NCBI RefSeq assembly: GCF_902459465.1
Contig: NC_047062.1
Span: 23,937,919-24,001,918 of the forward strand
DNA length: 64,000 nucleotides
Reading direction: 5' to 3'
Origin: Asterias rubens
Lineage: Eukaryota > Echinodermata > Asteroidea > Forcipulatida > Asteriidae
Part shown: in pieces, positions 1 through 10,722 of the stretch
Position numbering within the stretch: position 1 is the stretch's first letter
Layout of the letters: every line of letters begins with the position of its first letter
The notes under the pieces: model-generated
What the model saw: the letters and a program-made list of their open reading frames with translations, nothing else
Told to the model about the DNA's origin: nothing
Database searches by the model: none
Position numbers and translations under genes: made by a program

Positions 1-655
1 TGCTCAGAACTACGTAACCCTGGAATTTACCTGAAAAGTCTGCTGCCACCTAGCGTCCCAAAGTCTCCCATTGTGACCTGTTGACTTCCAACTTGATGTA
101 TTTTGGATGACATTTGGCCCTAAAAATGGTCCTATTTGCTGAGAGGTGTAGGGATATACTTTTCCAGATTGATGCTTGGAGGAACCCTACGGGGGCCAAG
201 GACTCCCTTTATAAAATTGAGCAGAGGATTAAAGTTCAAGTGTCAATGAATAATGTTCTTTATACTGTACAAACTTTGAGACTTCTAAATATATTTTCGT
301 CTGTTTTTGACTGTCGCATTTTTCACTGTATGCTGTGTGAGCTTATTAAGTGGGTGCACACACAACTCTGGAGTGAAAGAAACCAGATGTGTGTGTGTGA
401 GAGATATCTCTTATCCAGTAAATCGTGTTGCGATATCGGCGACTACGCCAACAAAATGAACGCCTCGAATCGAGACTAATTCACATGCACTGCCCTTGTT
501 CACCGGTTTTCATATGCTTGCAATTAAGCTCAAATTAAAGGAATCTTTGGATTTATTACAAGCCAGGTAATTACAACGGGATGCATTGTTGAGTCAGCCA
601 TGACCTTTGGAACACAACAAGGCACAAAAGAAGTATTAAAGTCATCAACCTGTTA
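1..655. other. No gene recognised
   Basis: I see no exon with convincing splice sites and no recognisable protein similarity. The longest open frame (114-479) lacks an ATG at its start and reads as low-similarity peptide, so I do not call it. The segment ends where a MITE begins. Confidence 0.5.
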
Positions 656-1046
656 TTTAAAGACACTGGACACTAGTTTGGTAACATGTCAAAGACCAGT
701 CTTCTCACCTGGTGTATCTGCACATTATGCATAAAATAACAAACCTGTATTATTTTTAACTCAATTGGTCAGCCGAGTTGCGAGATAATAATGAACGAAA
801 AAATGCCCTTATCACACGAAGTTGTGTGCTTTCAGATGCTTGATTTCGAGACCTCAAATTCTAAATCTGAGGTCTCGAAATCAAATTCGTCGAAAATTAC
901 TTCTTTCTCGAAAACTACGTCACTTCAGAGGGTGCTGTTTGTCACGATGTTTTATACTATCAACCTCTCCCCATTACTTGTATTCAAGAAAGGTTTTATG
1001 CTTATAACTATTTTGAGTAATTACCAATAGTGTCCACTGCCTTTAA
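656..1046 (+). mobile_element. MITE, family A (TTAA|AGGCAGTGGAC type)
   Basis: About 390 bp with ends reading TTAAAGACACTGGAC on the left and GTCCACTGCCTTTAA on the right. The centre is a hairpin in which GATTTCGAGACCTCA is followed by its reverse complement. It encodes nothing. The same structure recurs more than a dozen times in this window, which establishes it as a dispersed non-autonomous DNA transposon. Here + means the orientation in which the GTCAAAGACCAGTCTTC half comes first. Confidence 0.85.
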
Positions 1047-1108
1047 GGCAGTGGACACTATTGGTAATTACTCCAAATAATTTTCGTCATAAAACCTTTC
1101 TTGATCAG
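1041..1108 (-). mobile_element. MITE family A, truncated, head-to-head with previous copy
   Basis: The right end of the preceding copy is immediately followed by GGCAGTGGACACTATTGG in the opposite orientation, so the CTTTAA is shared. Only about 65 bp of this second copy survive. A further related patch lies near 1150-1200. Confidence 0.7.
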
Positions 1109-1286
1109 GCAAATTACAATTATTTGTGACTGGTATTTCTTCTTATAGCAGTTTGGTAATTATACTCAAAATAATTATAATCATAAAACCTACTTGTTAA
1201 ACTGCAAAAAACACATGGTAAGTGCGGATTTTTCTTGAGAAAATGTTTATGTCTGGAGAAAGGTAATACGTTTGTTGCTTTGGCTG

Positions 1287-1674
1287 TTAAAGGCAGTGGA
1301 CACTATTGGTGATTGTCACAGACCAGTCTGCTCACTTGGGTGTATCTCAACATTATGCATAATAATAACAAACCTGTGAAAATTTGAACTCAATCGGTCA
1401 TCGAAGTTGCGAGATAATAATGACAGAAAAAACACCCCTGTCACACGAAGTTGTGTGCTTTCAGATGCTTGATTTCAAGAACTCAAGTTCTTTAAATCCG
1501 AGGTCTCGAAATCTACTTCGTGGAAAATTACTTCTTTCTTGAAAACTACGTCGTCAGAGGGGAGCCGTTTCTCACAATGTTTTAAACTATCAACAGCTCC
1601 CCATTACTCGTTACCAAGTAAGGTTTTATGTTAATAATTATTTTGAGTATGTACCAATAGTGTCGACTGCCTTT
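1287..1674 (+). mobile_element. MITE family A, full length
   Basis: Full-length copy with TTAAAGGCAGTGGACAC at the left end and TGTCGACTGCCTTT at the right. The left TIR matches the family consensus, the right TIR carries one substitution, and the final TTAA has decayed to TTCAA. The central GATTTC/GAGACC hairpin is present but diverged. Confidence 0.85.
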
Positions 1675-2387
1675 CAAATTTGGGGAAAATTTGCTACACA
1701 CAATCATGAGTCGGTGAAATTCAAGAGGCGCAGGCAGGATGGAAGTTTGTGACAAAACGTTATTGCTTTATTTTAGGCGTATTTGCAACGGTCTCCTTCA
1801 CTTGTCTGCTCTCGCCGAATGCCAGGTAAAAGAATTGCAAGCGAATCTAGAATTAGAAACTTCAAACCAAAAACAATTCGCTAATCCCCCAGCAGCAACT
1901 TACTAAAATAACTGTTTTTTATTGTTATGTAAAATTACCCGAGTGGTTAAAAATAACAAAATGCATTTGAGGACACACATGGTAAGACAACTTCAACATA
2001 AACATATTTCAACATAAACATAGCGAGGGGCAATTTTCCAGCATTATCATGGTTAAACAAAATCATATAATAATATTATTATTATTTTTTTTTTTTGCAT
2101 CTTTGTGAGTGACAACTTTTGTAACGGTTCTATAATGATTATTTGTAGTATTTGGAAGGGATTTCTCGTGGTGTGGTTCGTATTTGGGGATATTGTTTGT
2201 TTAATTTCATTTTTTTATCCTGTTGCGCTTGGTATTTTCATAGAGTGGTATTTTTAACCAGAATCAAAATCATTTAATCAAAATCATCTAGCAAGTGCAT
2301 CAATTAACCATCTAATGCAGGCTCATTAACTTTACGCGGGAGACTCTGCAATCTGCCGACAGAGGGCGCGATTCCTATTTAAATACT
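1675..2387. other. Unannotated AT-rich sequence
   Basis: No exon, RNA gene or transposon end could be supported. A T-rich run lies near 2070-2095. Confidence 0.5.
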
Positions 2388-2520
2388 TAGGCCGTGTCCG
2401 AAACGACGACTTCAGCTACAGCTACGTCTAGATCAGCGCGTCTACCAGTGTTGAAGAATAGCAGACGCGCGCGATCTAGCCGTAGCTGTAGCCGAAGTCG
2501 CCGTTTCGGACACGGCCTTA
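2388..2520. mobile_element. Foldback MITE, GGCCGTGTCCGAAACG ends
   Basis: An almost fully palindromic ~130 bp element. GGCCGTGTCCGAAACG, CGACTTC, GCTACAGCTACG and CTAGATC in the left arm are mirrored in the right arm. TTA flanks both ends, consistent with a short target duplication. It lies about 110 bp upstream of the POLR1H-like first exon and could form a strong cruciform or hairpin. Confidence 0.75.
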
Positions 2521-2630
2521 GTCAGATACCCTAAACCAAATTCAACGCTGAACGTATAGATGAAGTCGAGCTTGATAAATCACGTGTGTCCCATTCAGAA
2601 ACGCATGCGGTATCAAAATTTCTCAAAAAC

Positions 2631-2759
2631 ATGGACGGAGAGGAGTGACTTGCTTCTTCGAGAGAATTTTGCCCGCATTTGGCTCCATTTTACCGTTTCC
2701 TGAAAAAGAAACGGTAGTTATGAAGTGCAAGACATGTACTCACAAAGTAAATGCAAAAA
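2631..2759 (+). pseudogene. POLR1H: POLR1H-like exon 1 (N-terminal zinc ribbon)
   Basis: In one frame this reads GSILPFPEKETVVMKCKTC then THKVNAK, matching the second half of the RPA12 N-terminal ribbon (CG-x-LP-x-P...C-x2-C). The first cysteine pair reads TTTTGCCCGCATTTGGC. FCP lies in one frame and GSIL in another, with Phe where Cys is expected, which looks like a one-base loss. The ATG at 2631 is followed by an early TGA in its own frame. The exon ends at a good donor, A|GTAAGT at 2760. Confidence 0.75.
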
Positions 2760-2918
2760 GTAAGTTTGGAATATATATATTTATTGTGGAAACCGGAGCT
2801 TGTAAAGTTGTGTGTGATAACCCTCTTGACTTGTGCGTTATTTATAAAAGGGGTAGGCGGGGTCAAGGAGGCGGTGGGGAGAAGGCTGATGCATGATCGC
2901 AACACTCAGACTTTGATG

Positions 2919-3213
2919 TAAATGACGGATAACTTTCCGTATGGCGCCACCACTTTTTCACTCATTTTTACAAAAAGGGATATCTCATTGAGGTAAATTA
3001 GATACTATATTATTTCGGATAACTTTCCGTATGGCGCCACCACTTTTTCACTCATTTTTACAAAAAGGGATATATCAATCAGGTAAATAAGTTCCTATTT
3101 TTTATATTATTTTATATCGAATGAAAAAGTGGTGGCGCCATACGGAAACTTTTCCATTATTTCATATCGAGTGAAAAAGTGGTGGCGCCATACGGAAACT
3201 TTTCCTAAATGAC
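2919..3213 (+). mobile_element. hAT-like MITE (outer copy) with 8-bp TSD, disrupted by a second copy
   Basis: The element itself is 2927-3205. It is bounded by perfect 8-bp duplications TAAATGAC at 2919-2926 and 3206-3213. Its ends are GGATAACTTTCCGTATGGCG and CGCCATACGGAAACTTTTCC. An 8-bp target duplication is characteristic of hAT and P-type transposons. A second member of the same family sits inside it at 3017-3155. Confidence 0.85.
3009..3163 (+). mobile_element. hAT-like MITE (inner copy, 3017-3155) with 8-bp TSD
   Basis: A complete ~139-bp copy of the GGATAACTTTCC family nested in an older copy. ATTATTTC occurs on both sides (3009-3016 and 3156-3163), an exact 8-bp duplication. Both copies lie in intron 1 of the POLR1H-like locus. 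Confidence 0.88.
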
Positions 3214-3262
3214 CTGTGACTGATAATTTGTAGTTGACAAAAAATATTGACTATTTTTTTTT

Positions 3263-3393
3263 GATAACTTTCCGTATGGCGCCACCACTTTTTCACTCAT
3301 TTTTACAAAAAGGGATATATCAATCAGGTAAATTAGATACTATATTATTTTATTTCGAATGAAAAAGTGGTGGCGCCATACGAAATCTTTTCC
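3263..3393 (+). mobile_element. hAT-like MITE, third intron-1 copy
   Basis: Begins GATAACTTTCCG and ends CTTTTCC. It is flanked by T runs of at least 8 bases on each side, which fits an 8-bp TTTTTTTT duplication. The right TIR has small substitutions. Confidence 0.8.
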
Positions 3394-3565
3394 TTTTTTT
3401 TTTTTTTAGGATATAAAAATTACATTCCTTTCACAGATTTTCAACAAAATGTAACATATGTGTAAAGTTGTTTTTTTTTCCTTTGTATATCACTACCAAT
3501 TAATAGCACAGACAGCATTTTTTGAATGAATGAAAAGTCACTTATTGTCTTCCTTCTCATTACAG

Positions 3566-3673
3566 CTGCATTACATACATGGTTTGGTCTATCATTCAGA
3601 CCTGCGTCTCAACTCTCACAAGAATGTTGAAGGTCATCAGTAGGTCGTCGACCAGAAAGACCTAGGACCACTG
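3566..3673 (+). pseudogene. POLR1H: POLR1H-like exon 2 (linker), contains TAG
   Basis: Acceptor TTACAG at 3560-3565 and donor CTG|GTGAGT at 3674. In the frame that joins exon 3 it ends VVDQKDLGPL, continuing into IDRACAKC, which matches the GP-x-IDR-x-C motif before the C-terminal ribbon of RPA12. The same frame contains a TAG about two thirds along. The upstream part resembles the poorly conserved linker only weakly. Confidence 0.6.
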
Positions 3674-3974
3674 GTGAGTGAAACACTGGAGTTTTATCTT
3701 ACTTGTCTTAGGAATTGTCCAAATTGTTTAGGTTTATATCTTGATGTTTACATACAGAAATGTTTGTACATTATTGTTGTTTAGTTGCCCCTGCTAGAAC
3801 CATCAAAGCATTTTGTTTTTATTTTTTCTTGCAGAGGTTTCAACATTTATATTACTCTGAATTTAAAAAATTGGTTTATGAAAAAAAAGATGCACAATAG
3901 ATGAAATTTATTAGGTGATTTATTGCATATGGTTTCTTTTGAAGAATATAACTCCCAAAATATTTAGGTACACC

Positions 3975-5260
3975 ATTTTGTTTTTCTTCAGGAAAGACAC
4001 AAAAACGAATCAGTGTAATGGGTTTGCCACCTGTAGGGGGACCTCTGGTCAATTATGAAATGGTTTGAAAGAAAAAGGCACAATTTCGTTTTGAATAAAA
4101 GGTGGTTTATCATTTTGTAAATTTTGAAAAAAAAGCAACCCCAAAGTTCTTTGTTGGTACTTGTTTATTTTATTTCAGAGGTTTTATCCCTCTGAAAACA
4201 GCAAAATTCAGTGATAAAGGTTCGCCAACCATAAGGAAACCTCTGGCCAATGTTTTAACTGTTTTAGTTGAAAAATGTACCACTTTGTTTTAAAAGGCTT
4301 GGTAATTTGGTAATTTTTGAAAATTACCCTCCCCCTCCCCAAATATTTGGTCAGAAATATTTTTTTTATTTATATTTAATGCTTAAGAAGAGCAACATTC
4401 AGTGATATGGGTTCGCCACCCGTAGGGAAACTTCTGGCCAATTGTTTAACTGTGTTTGGTACCACTTCTTTTTTTTTTATAATTTGGTAATTTTTGAAAA
4501 TTACCCTCTCCCCTCCCCAAATATTTGGTTAGAAATATTTGTTTTATTTCAGAAGGTTTATATTTAACCTTTAAGAAGAGCAACAATCAGTGATATGGGT
4601 TCGCCACCCGTAGGGAAACCGCTGGTAATTTTTTTAACTGTGTTTAATTGAAAAAAGTACCACCTATTTTAAACGGTAATTTTTTTTATAATATGGTAAT
4701 TTTGGAAAATTACCCCCCCCCCAAAAAAAAATATTTGGTTAGAAGCAGTTTTATATCGGAGGTTTTTTATTTAACTCTTTAGAAGAGCAAACTTAAGTGA
4801 TATGGGTTCGCCACCCATAGGGAAACCTCTAGCCAATTTTTTAACTGCTGTTTATTAATTGAAAAATTTGCCACTTCATATTAGGTGATTTATTTGGCAA
4901 GTCTTGAAAAATAAGCCCCACAATATTTGGTTTTATATTTTTAACTCTGAAACCAGAAGAGCAGAAATTCAGTAACAAAGGGTTCGCCACCCGTAAGGAA
5001 ACCTCTGGTAAATTTTTTATCGGTGTTTGATTGAAATTAGGTAAAATTTGAAAACTAACGGAAGCCGCAAATATTTTGATATACAAATAGGTTTGTTTTG
5101 TTTCAGAGGTTTTATATTTTACCTGTGAAAACAGGAGCGAAAATCGGGTTCGCCACCCGGAAGGACACCCCTAGCCAATTTTTTTGAAAAGTTTGGAAAA
5201 AAAGCAAACCTTATATGTTGATGTATCGAAATCTTTACCTCTTATTGATTGATCGCTACT
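3975..5260 (+). repeat. Degenerate tandem repeat (~170-210 bp) with GGGTTCGCCACCCGTA core
   Basis: Seven diverged units in intron 2, with the core GGTTCGCCACCCGTAAGGAA near 4019, 4219, 4409, 4598, 4805, 4980 and 5148. Each also carries a TTTCAGAGGTTTTATATTTT segment and a GAAAATTACCC segment. The same repeat is present inside each terminal-exon unit at 10-12.8 kb, so it is a locus-specific minisatellite that spread between introns. Confidence 0.8.
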
Positions 5261-5480
5261 GTGCCAGGGTTTTGCTTCTTTCTGTTTTCTCAGCAAGCAG
5301 AACCAGTAGATCTGTTTTGCTGAAACTTTCACAGTTTTACTTCATCTTTCTATGTTTTGTCCATTAATCATTGAAAAACAAAACAAAAAAACTTATGGCC
5401 CTACCTTTTAGGCGTATTATCAATGCTTGGTTATTTTTCATCACTTCTTAATTTCATTTTTGTATCTGGTCTGGTTTCAG

Positions 5481-5590
5481 ATTGACAGGGCATGTGCCAA
5501 GTGCCGTCACGATGGACTTCATTGCCACACCAGGCAAACACGATCAGCTGATGAAGGACAAACCGTCATCTATTTCTGCCCATCATGCAA
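5481..5590 (+). pseudogene. POLR1H: POLR1H-like exon 3 (C-terminal TFIIS-type zinc ribbon)
   Basis: Acceptor GGTTTCAG, then 110 nt, then donor CAA|GTAAGT. It reads [16 protein letters not shown] followed by [20 protein letters not shown]. The zinc ligands C-x2-C and C-x2-C (the second completed by PSC) and the catalytic-type RSADEGQT loop of the RPA12/RPB9/TFIIS ribbon are all visible. Arg for Gly after the first cysteine pair and Cys for Tyr before HTRQ are unusual. Phase 2 at the end matches the last exon, giving CK-HQEIEYS. Confidence 0.88.
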
Positions 5591-5606
5591 GTAAGTTAAT
5601 CACTAC

Positions 5607-8600
5607 TTAAAGTCACCTGGAAATAGAATTTGTTTTCTTTCAAACATAAGAGTATATGCTTACGAACAATAAAACAATTTTTTTTAGTAATTGTTTATCA
5701 CGATTTATATGTTTAAAAAATATATAAAGTTGTTTGGGGGGCTGACTCCGCCTACCCCTTTTGTGACGTCAATCGAGGCAGACTTTGCCTGCAATGCGTA
5801 TAGTAAACACACGTGCAAAGTACATGTACGTCCAAGTCAAAAGTTGGTACATTTCAAAAAGTGTTTTTCTGCATTCATCAGCAATACACCTAGTCTAGGT
5901 TCCTAGACCATTGGTGTTGCGTGGTCACACACAACCAACGTTCCGATTATGCACGGCAAAAACTGTACACGCTTGTAATGAACGAACGCTAGCGGGCGCT
6001 CTGTTTCTCTGATTTCCGGATCTCCCCATGTCCTGTGCTCACCAAGGTCTAGGACATTTGCAAATTGAAGGCGTGGCCAGACTATGCAAATGACTCGATT
6101 ATTCATATCACGTGACGGGTTGAAGATGACTATTCAAACTAGTGATCGGCGCGCTATTTTTAATAATCTTTGCTTAAAGAGTAAATCCGTGGTCATTATA
6201 GGCCTATTAAAATGAAAACAGTGAAATTTTAAGTATAGACTACCTATTCAGATTACGGATACGTGACGATTTGAAATCGTAAATAATGGTCAAAAATCGA
6301 ACGTAAGATTAGCATTCAGAGAGTCCGTGTAACGGACGCTTGTATGGCCCCACGGCGTGGAGCAATCGGAACGTGAAATAAGCCTTGTGGAATATCACGT
6401 ACCGCCCATGCCGTGTCTCGTGGGCCGGGGTTGGAGGTGTTAAATCCCGGGCGCTATGAACTCCCAGCTTGCGGGTGTCGACTCCGTTGTTTCTTATGAT
6501 CGCAACGTTCCAATATGCTCCATTTTGATTCATGGCCCCCTAATTTCTTTTTGTTATGAGTTTCAGGTAATTTTGATGATGTCAAAACGTAGGAATATCG
6601 CATCTACCTCCATGGTTATATCATGGTTATATTGACAGTGTTATTGTGTGAGTAGCTTAAAAATATTATGAGAATGTTTTATAAAAGGTTGAAATAAAAA
6701 TAATGCTAAAACAAAATTCCCTCAAAGCATAATTTTGCCAAACAAAGTATTATTTTTTAATTCTGTGAATGAAGAGTTATTTTTGAGGTAATGATTAAAC
6801 TGGGCAACTAGTGGAATTTATGACCTGACTATTCGCCTCAAATAACTGGGAGTTGAATAGCAGTAGTCGCCACCCGACAAGCAATCAAAATTTGCAATTT
6901 CTCATGAGTTGTTCCAAAACATATTGTTAACACTACATTCCAAAAAATATTATATGGTTACGTTCCAAGCTGCGCAGCTACTCGGCTATGTTTACGTTCA
7001 AAGATACGCTTAGGTCTACATTCCTTCAAGTTACACTATAATATCAAAAGGTATGTTTTCAAGCCCGAATCAAGCTACGCTTACATTCCAAGATACGCAG
7101 CTACGTTTACGTTCCAAGATACGCTTAGGTCTACGTTCCTTCAAGTTACACTATAATATCAAAAGGTACGCTTTCAAGCCCAAGTCAAGCTACAGTGTAT
7201 GCTTACGTTCAAAGATACGCAGCTACGTTTACGTTCCAAGATACGCTTCCTTCAAGTTACACTATAATATCAAAAGGTACGCTTTCAAGCCCGAGTCAAG
7301 CTATGCTTACGTTCAAAGATACGCAGCTATGTTTATGTTCCAAGATGCTACGTTTCAGTCCAAGATATGCTTACGTTCCAAAAGATGTCAACGTTCCAAG
7401 CTACACAGCTACTCAGCTGCGCTTACAGATCTGCTTATGTTCCTTCAAGTTACGCTATAATATCAAAAGGTACGCTTTCAATCCCATGTCAAGTTACGCT
7501 TACGTTCCAAGATACGCAGCTACGAATTACGTTCCAAGATATGCTTACGCTCCAAAACATACTGTTACGTTTTAAGCTACGCGGCTACTCAGCTACGCTT
7601 ATACACTCCAAGATACGTTTAGGTTACGCTACAATATCAAAAAGTACGCTTTCAATCCCGAGTCATGCTACGCTTACATTCCAAGATCTGCAGCTACGGT
7701 TACGTTTCAAAATACATTCTCACAAAGACGCTTTTGAATCCCTCAAGATTTCCTTCCCACAAGATTAAAAAACTTTCACTGTGAATAACACTACAGGGCC
7801 CACCAGTTAATATCTGTTTGGCAGAAAATACTGTACAAAATTTCTTTACTATCCAAAAATTTAGGTGGGCACTAGGCATAAGTCTACAACATTTCAAATT
7901 TAATTAAAAATTGGCTGGTAACCAGTTTCTGCTAAGCAATACTATTTTGTGCTAACTATAAGCAAATTGTTTAGCCAATACAGGCTTCATCAGTGTGGGC
8001 CCTGCCACGATCGCATTTCAAGCTGCATCATGGCAATGCAGTAGTCTGGATCTGGATATTATACATAGAAAGGTTTGTGGTATTTCCACCATGTGGCAAA
8101 GTTTCAAATCCTACTGATCTGGACATTATTATACTCCGATAAAAACATATACCCACACACACATGCAGAGTAGTATAGCAACAGTCATGCAACGCATTAC
8201 TGCATGCATTTACACTGCATGCACAACACTGATGAATTATTCATGAGCCAACCGCAACGCAGCCTCTGATTGGCTCCACCGGAAAGTCGGGGGAGATTTG
8301 CCGAAAAACAATAAAAAAGTTAAGACCCGTCGTTGCAAATGTCCTAGACCTTGGTGAGCACAGGAAATCAGAGAAACAGAGCGCCCGCTAGCGTTCGTTC
8401 ATTACAAGCGTGTACAGTTTTTGCCGTGCATAATCGGAACGTTGGTTGTGTGTGACCACGCAACACCAATGGTCTAGGAACCTAGACTACAATACACCTG
8501 GTCGGCATTGCCGGAAAAAACCAATTTTGTTTTGTTTTGAAACGTACAAACTCACGACTTGGTCCGTACATGTACTTTGCAATTGTGTTTACTCTACGCA

Positions 8601-8796
8601 TTACAGGCAAAGTCTGCCTCGATTGACGTCGCGAACAGCGCCCTCTCGGGTCGGGTCTACTCTTAAATTTGTAAATAACATAAGAACTGATTTTTTTAAA
8701 ACCTTAGTTAACTGTTTATTCACATTCCACTCATCAAAACACATATTAGTGACAAAAGCTTTATTTTGAAAAAATACCACTTCCAGGTGACTTTAA
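5607..8796. mobile_element. 3.2-kb TTAA-flanked DNA transposon with long inverted repeats
   Basis: TTAA at 5607-5610 and 8793-8796 flank AGTCACCTGGAA at the left end and TTCCAGGTGACT at the right end. The inverted arms extend hundreds of bases: 5760-6070 is mirrored by 8335-8640, including GCGCCCGCTAGCGTTCGTTC. Arms and TTAA duplication identify a cut-and-paste element of piggyBac or Kolobok type. No transposase reading frame is evident, so it is non-autonomous. It landed 17 bases after the exon-3 donor of the POLR1H-like locus. A fragment of the same family lies at 40390-40520. Confidence 0.82.
6960..7720 (+). repeat. Degenerate minisatellite inside the TTAA element
   Basis: Repeats of TACGTTCCAAGATACGCAGC and variants, arranged in higher-order units of ~120-130 bp that include TCAAGTTACACTATAATATC. 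They create spurious open frames in several phases, which I do not call as genes. Confidence 0.8.
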
Positions 8797-8967
8797 ACCT
8801 GGTTCATACTTGCTGCAAATGCAAAGTGAATTTTGGCGACCCAGCCCTGTTTAGTTAACGAATGTTTCAAAGAGGTTGAACACAGTTCAACTGTTGCGAG
8901 TGATTCATTGCAAGTTTGTGACAACAAAATTTGTTCGCATTTGCAGGCAGTATGAACCGGGCTTTAG
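8793..8967. mobile_element. Short MITE, ACCTGGTTCATACT ends
   Basis: The left end ACCTGGTTCATACTTGC is mirrored by GCAGTATGAACCGGGCT at the right, with AAATGCAAA/TTCGCATTTGCAG continuing the arms. It starts at the same TTAA (8793) that ends the 3.2-kb element and finishes at TTAG, so the two TTAA-type elements lie back to back. Confidence 0.7.
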
Positions 8968-9009
8968 GCTTGTAGATCCTTTTAGGTTTATCATACAGTT
9001 TCCATAGAT

Positions 9010-9062
9010 TGCACAGGGGTAAGTAGGTACCTGTGAGGGCAGAGATGGTTCTTGTGATTTAT
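9010..9062 (+). mobile_element. SINE body fragment
   Basis: GGTACCTGTGAGGGCAGAGA followed by TGGTTCTTGTGAT matches the body of the SINE at 31671-32024 (positions ~31800-31850). Confidence 0.6.
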
Positions 9063-9258
9063 TTATCACTACATATTTGGCTGCACAGGCAATTTCTGAG
9101 TTGGTTTGATGAATGAAATAAATGGTCCATTGATCAGGGGTAACATTGTTGAAGAGCCACGAGCGTCACTGAATGACGGATTTCAGTGCTACATGCGGAT
9201 TAGTACAAGCAGAAATTCACTGTTCATATTATGACATGTGTGTAAACCCTTGTTGGAA

Positions 9259-9645
9259 GTGTCATGGCCGAGCGGTTAAGAGCATCAAGTTCAAACTCTG
9301 GTGTTTCTAATCAGCAGAGTGTGGGTTCGAATCCCCAGCCATGACACTTTTGTCCTTAAGCGAGACACTTAACCATTGCTTCGCCCTTCGGATTGGATGT
9401 AAAGCCGCAGGTCCCATTTAAAAGAACGCAGTGCATTTACTTATCGAAAAAGAGAAGGGGTTCGCCCTGGTGTTCCTGGCTTTGGCTGCTGTATGCGCCG
9501 TAGCACCATGCCATTACATGGTGTTCTAAGGATTAGGTCTCATAATTTCAAAATCTTCATCCCACTCACCTTGCAGTAAAAATATTTTGCGCTTTGTATC
9601 CTTTGGAAAAGGCGCGTTATAAATACGTTTATTATTATAATTTTT
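9259..9645 (+). mobile_element. tRNA-derived SINE
   Basis: The head carries a polymerase III A box (TGGCCGAGCGGTTAAGAGC) and B box (GGTTCGAATCC at 9324-9334) spaced as in a class II tRNA (Leu/Ser-like). The tail contains GCGCGTTATAAATACG and ends in an ATT-rich run. Because the 3' part is a non-tRNA body, this is a SINE and not a tRNA gene. Related copies occur at 30463, 31671 and 42590. Confidence 0.85.
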
Positions 9646-9746
9646 AATATTCTTATTATTAAAGCACAATATGGTTACAAGTGCATCCATCAGCAAAACA
9701 GAAACCAACAAAACATGCAATTGGATCTTGCGAAGGATCTGCGGTG

Positions 9747-9851
9747 AACTTTACAAAGAGTTAAGAGTAGTCTTATCTTGTTAGGACAAGTTACTCGTCT
9801 AACTTACGACTAGCCTTAAGTTAGGACCAGTCCTAACTCTTTGTGAAATCG
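9747..9851. mobile_element. Foldback element, CACAAAGAGTTAGGAC type
   Basis: ACAAAGAGTTAAGAGTAG at the left is mirrored by AGGACCAGTCCTAACTCTTT at the right, making an ~100-bp imperfect palindrome. Its right end (TTTGTGAAATCGACCCC) is also present at the start of each downstream terminal-exon repeat unit, so the tandem unit probably captured this end. Confidence 0.65.
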
Positions 9852-9900
9852 ACCCCAGGATGGTTAAGTAATTTTTTTATATATTTTTTTATATTTACAG

Positions 9901-9925
9901 GCATCAAGAGATTGAGTACTCCTGA
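9901..9925 (+). pseudogene. POLR1H: POLR1H-like last exon, copy 1
   Basis: Acceptor ATATTTACAG, then G CAT CAA GAG ATT GAG TAC TCC TGA. Joined to exon 3 this gives CK-HQEIEYS-stop, the right length and character for the RPA12 C-terminus. After the TGA the same frame stays open for about 50 codons of acidic sequence (ITTGDDDDDPLPERG). Confidence 0.8.
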
Positions 9926-10697
9926 AGAGAATCAACATCTTCGGATCAGTCTACACTGAGAGGAACTCAAGGCAAGAGCTCACTGGAACAAGGAGATGAA
10001 ATCACCACCGGCGACGACGACGACCCGTTGCCAGAGAGAGGTCTTACTGATGAGGAGGCAATTTTTTGGCTGTGTTTATTCATTGAAAAATGCACCATTA
10101 CATAAAAGGTGATTTAAAAGTTTTGAAAAACAAGCCCCCAAATATTTGAATATTTTTATATTTTGAACTCTGAAAACAGAAGAGCAAAAATTCAGTGACA
10201 AAGGGTTCGCCACCCGTAAGGAAACCCCTGGCCGATTTTTTAACTGTGTTTGATTGAAAATTGCGCCAATTCAAATTGAAAGTTGACATTTGGTAAATTT
10301 TGAAAAATAACAGGAGATCCCTCCAAATATTTTGATATACAAATAGGTTCGTTTTATTTCAGAGGTTTTATATTTTACCTGTGAAAACAGAGCAAAAATC
10401 AGTGACAGTCTGTAAGGACATCCCTGGCCAATTATTTTTAAATGTTTGGGAAAAAAGCAAACATAGTTTGTTGATGTATCAAAATCTTTACCTTGGATGG
10501 ATTCATCGCTACTGTGACAGGGTTTGCTTCTTTCTGTTTTCTAAGCAAGTAGAACCAATAAACCTATTTTGCTGAAACTTTCACTGTTTTATTTCATCTT
10601 TCTAACCATTTGTGAAATCGACCCCAGGATGGTTAGGGTCAAAGGTTAATTTTTTTATGTAAAAGTAATTTTTTTATATATTTTTTTATATTTACAG

Positions 10698-10722
10698 CCA
10701 TCAAGAAATTGAGTACTCCTGA
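10698..10722 (+). pseudogene. POLR1H: POLR1H-like last exon, copy 2
   Basis: Acceptor TATTTACAG, then C CAT CAA GAA ATT GAG TAC TCC TGA. The first base is C, so the joint codon would encode Asn in place of Lys. The frame closes again at TAA two codons after the stop. Confidence 0.75.

Noticed and set aside
114..479. 121-codon open frame
   Set aside because: No ATG at the start, no recognisable domain, no splice support; likely chance.
7053..7768. Overlapping 126-135 codon frames
   Set aside because: They lie in a degenerate minisatellite and exist in several phases, typical of repeat artefacts.
9259..9340. tRNA-Leu/Ser gene
   Set aside because: A and B boxes are present, but the stem ends and the long non-tRNA body show a SINE, as do related copies at 31671 and 42590.
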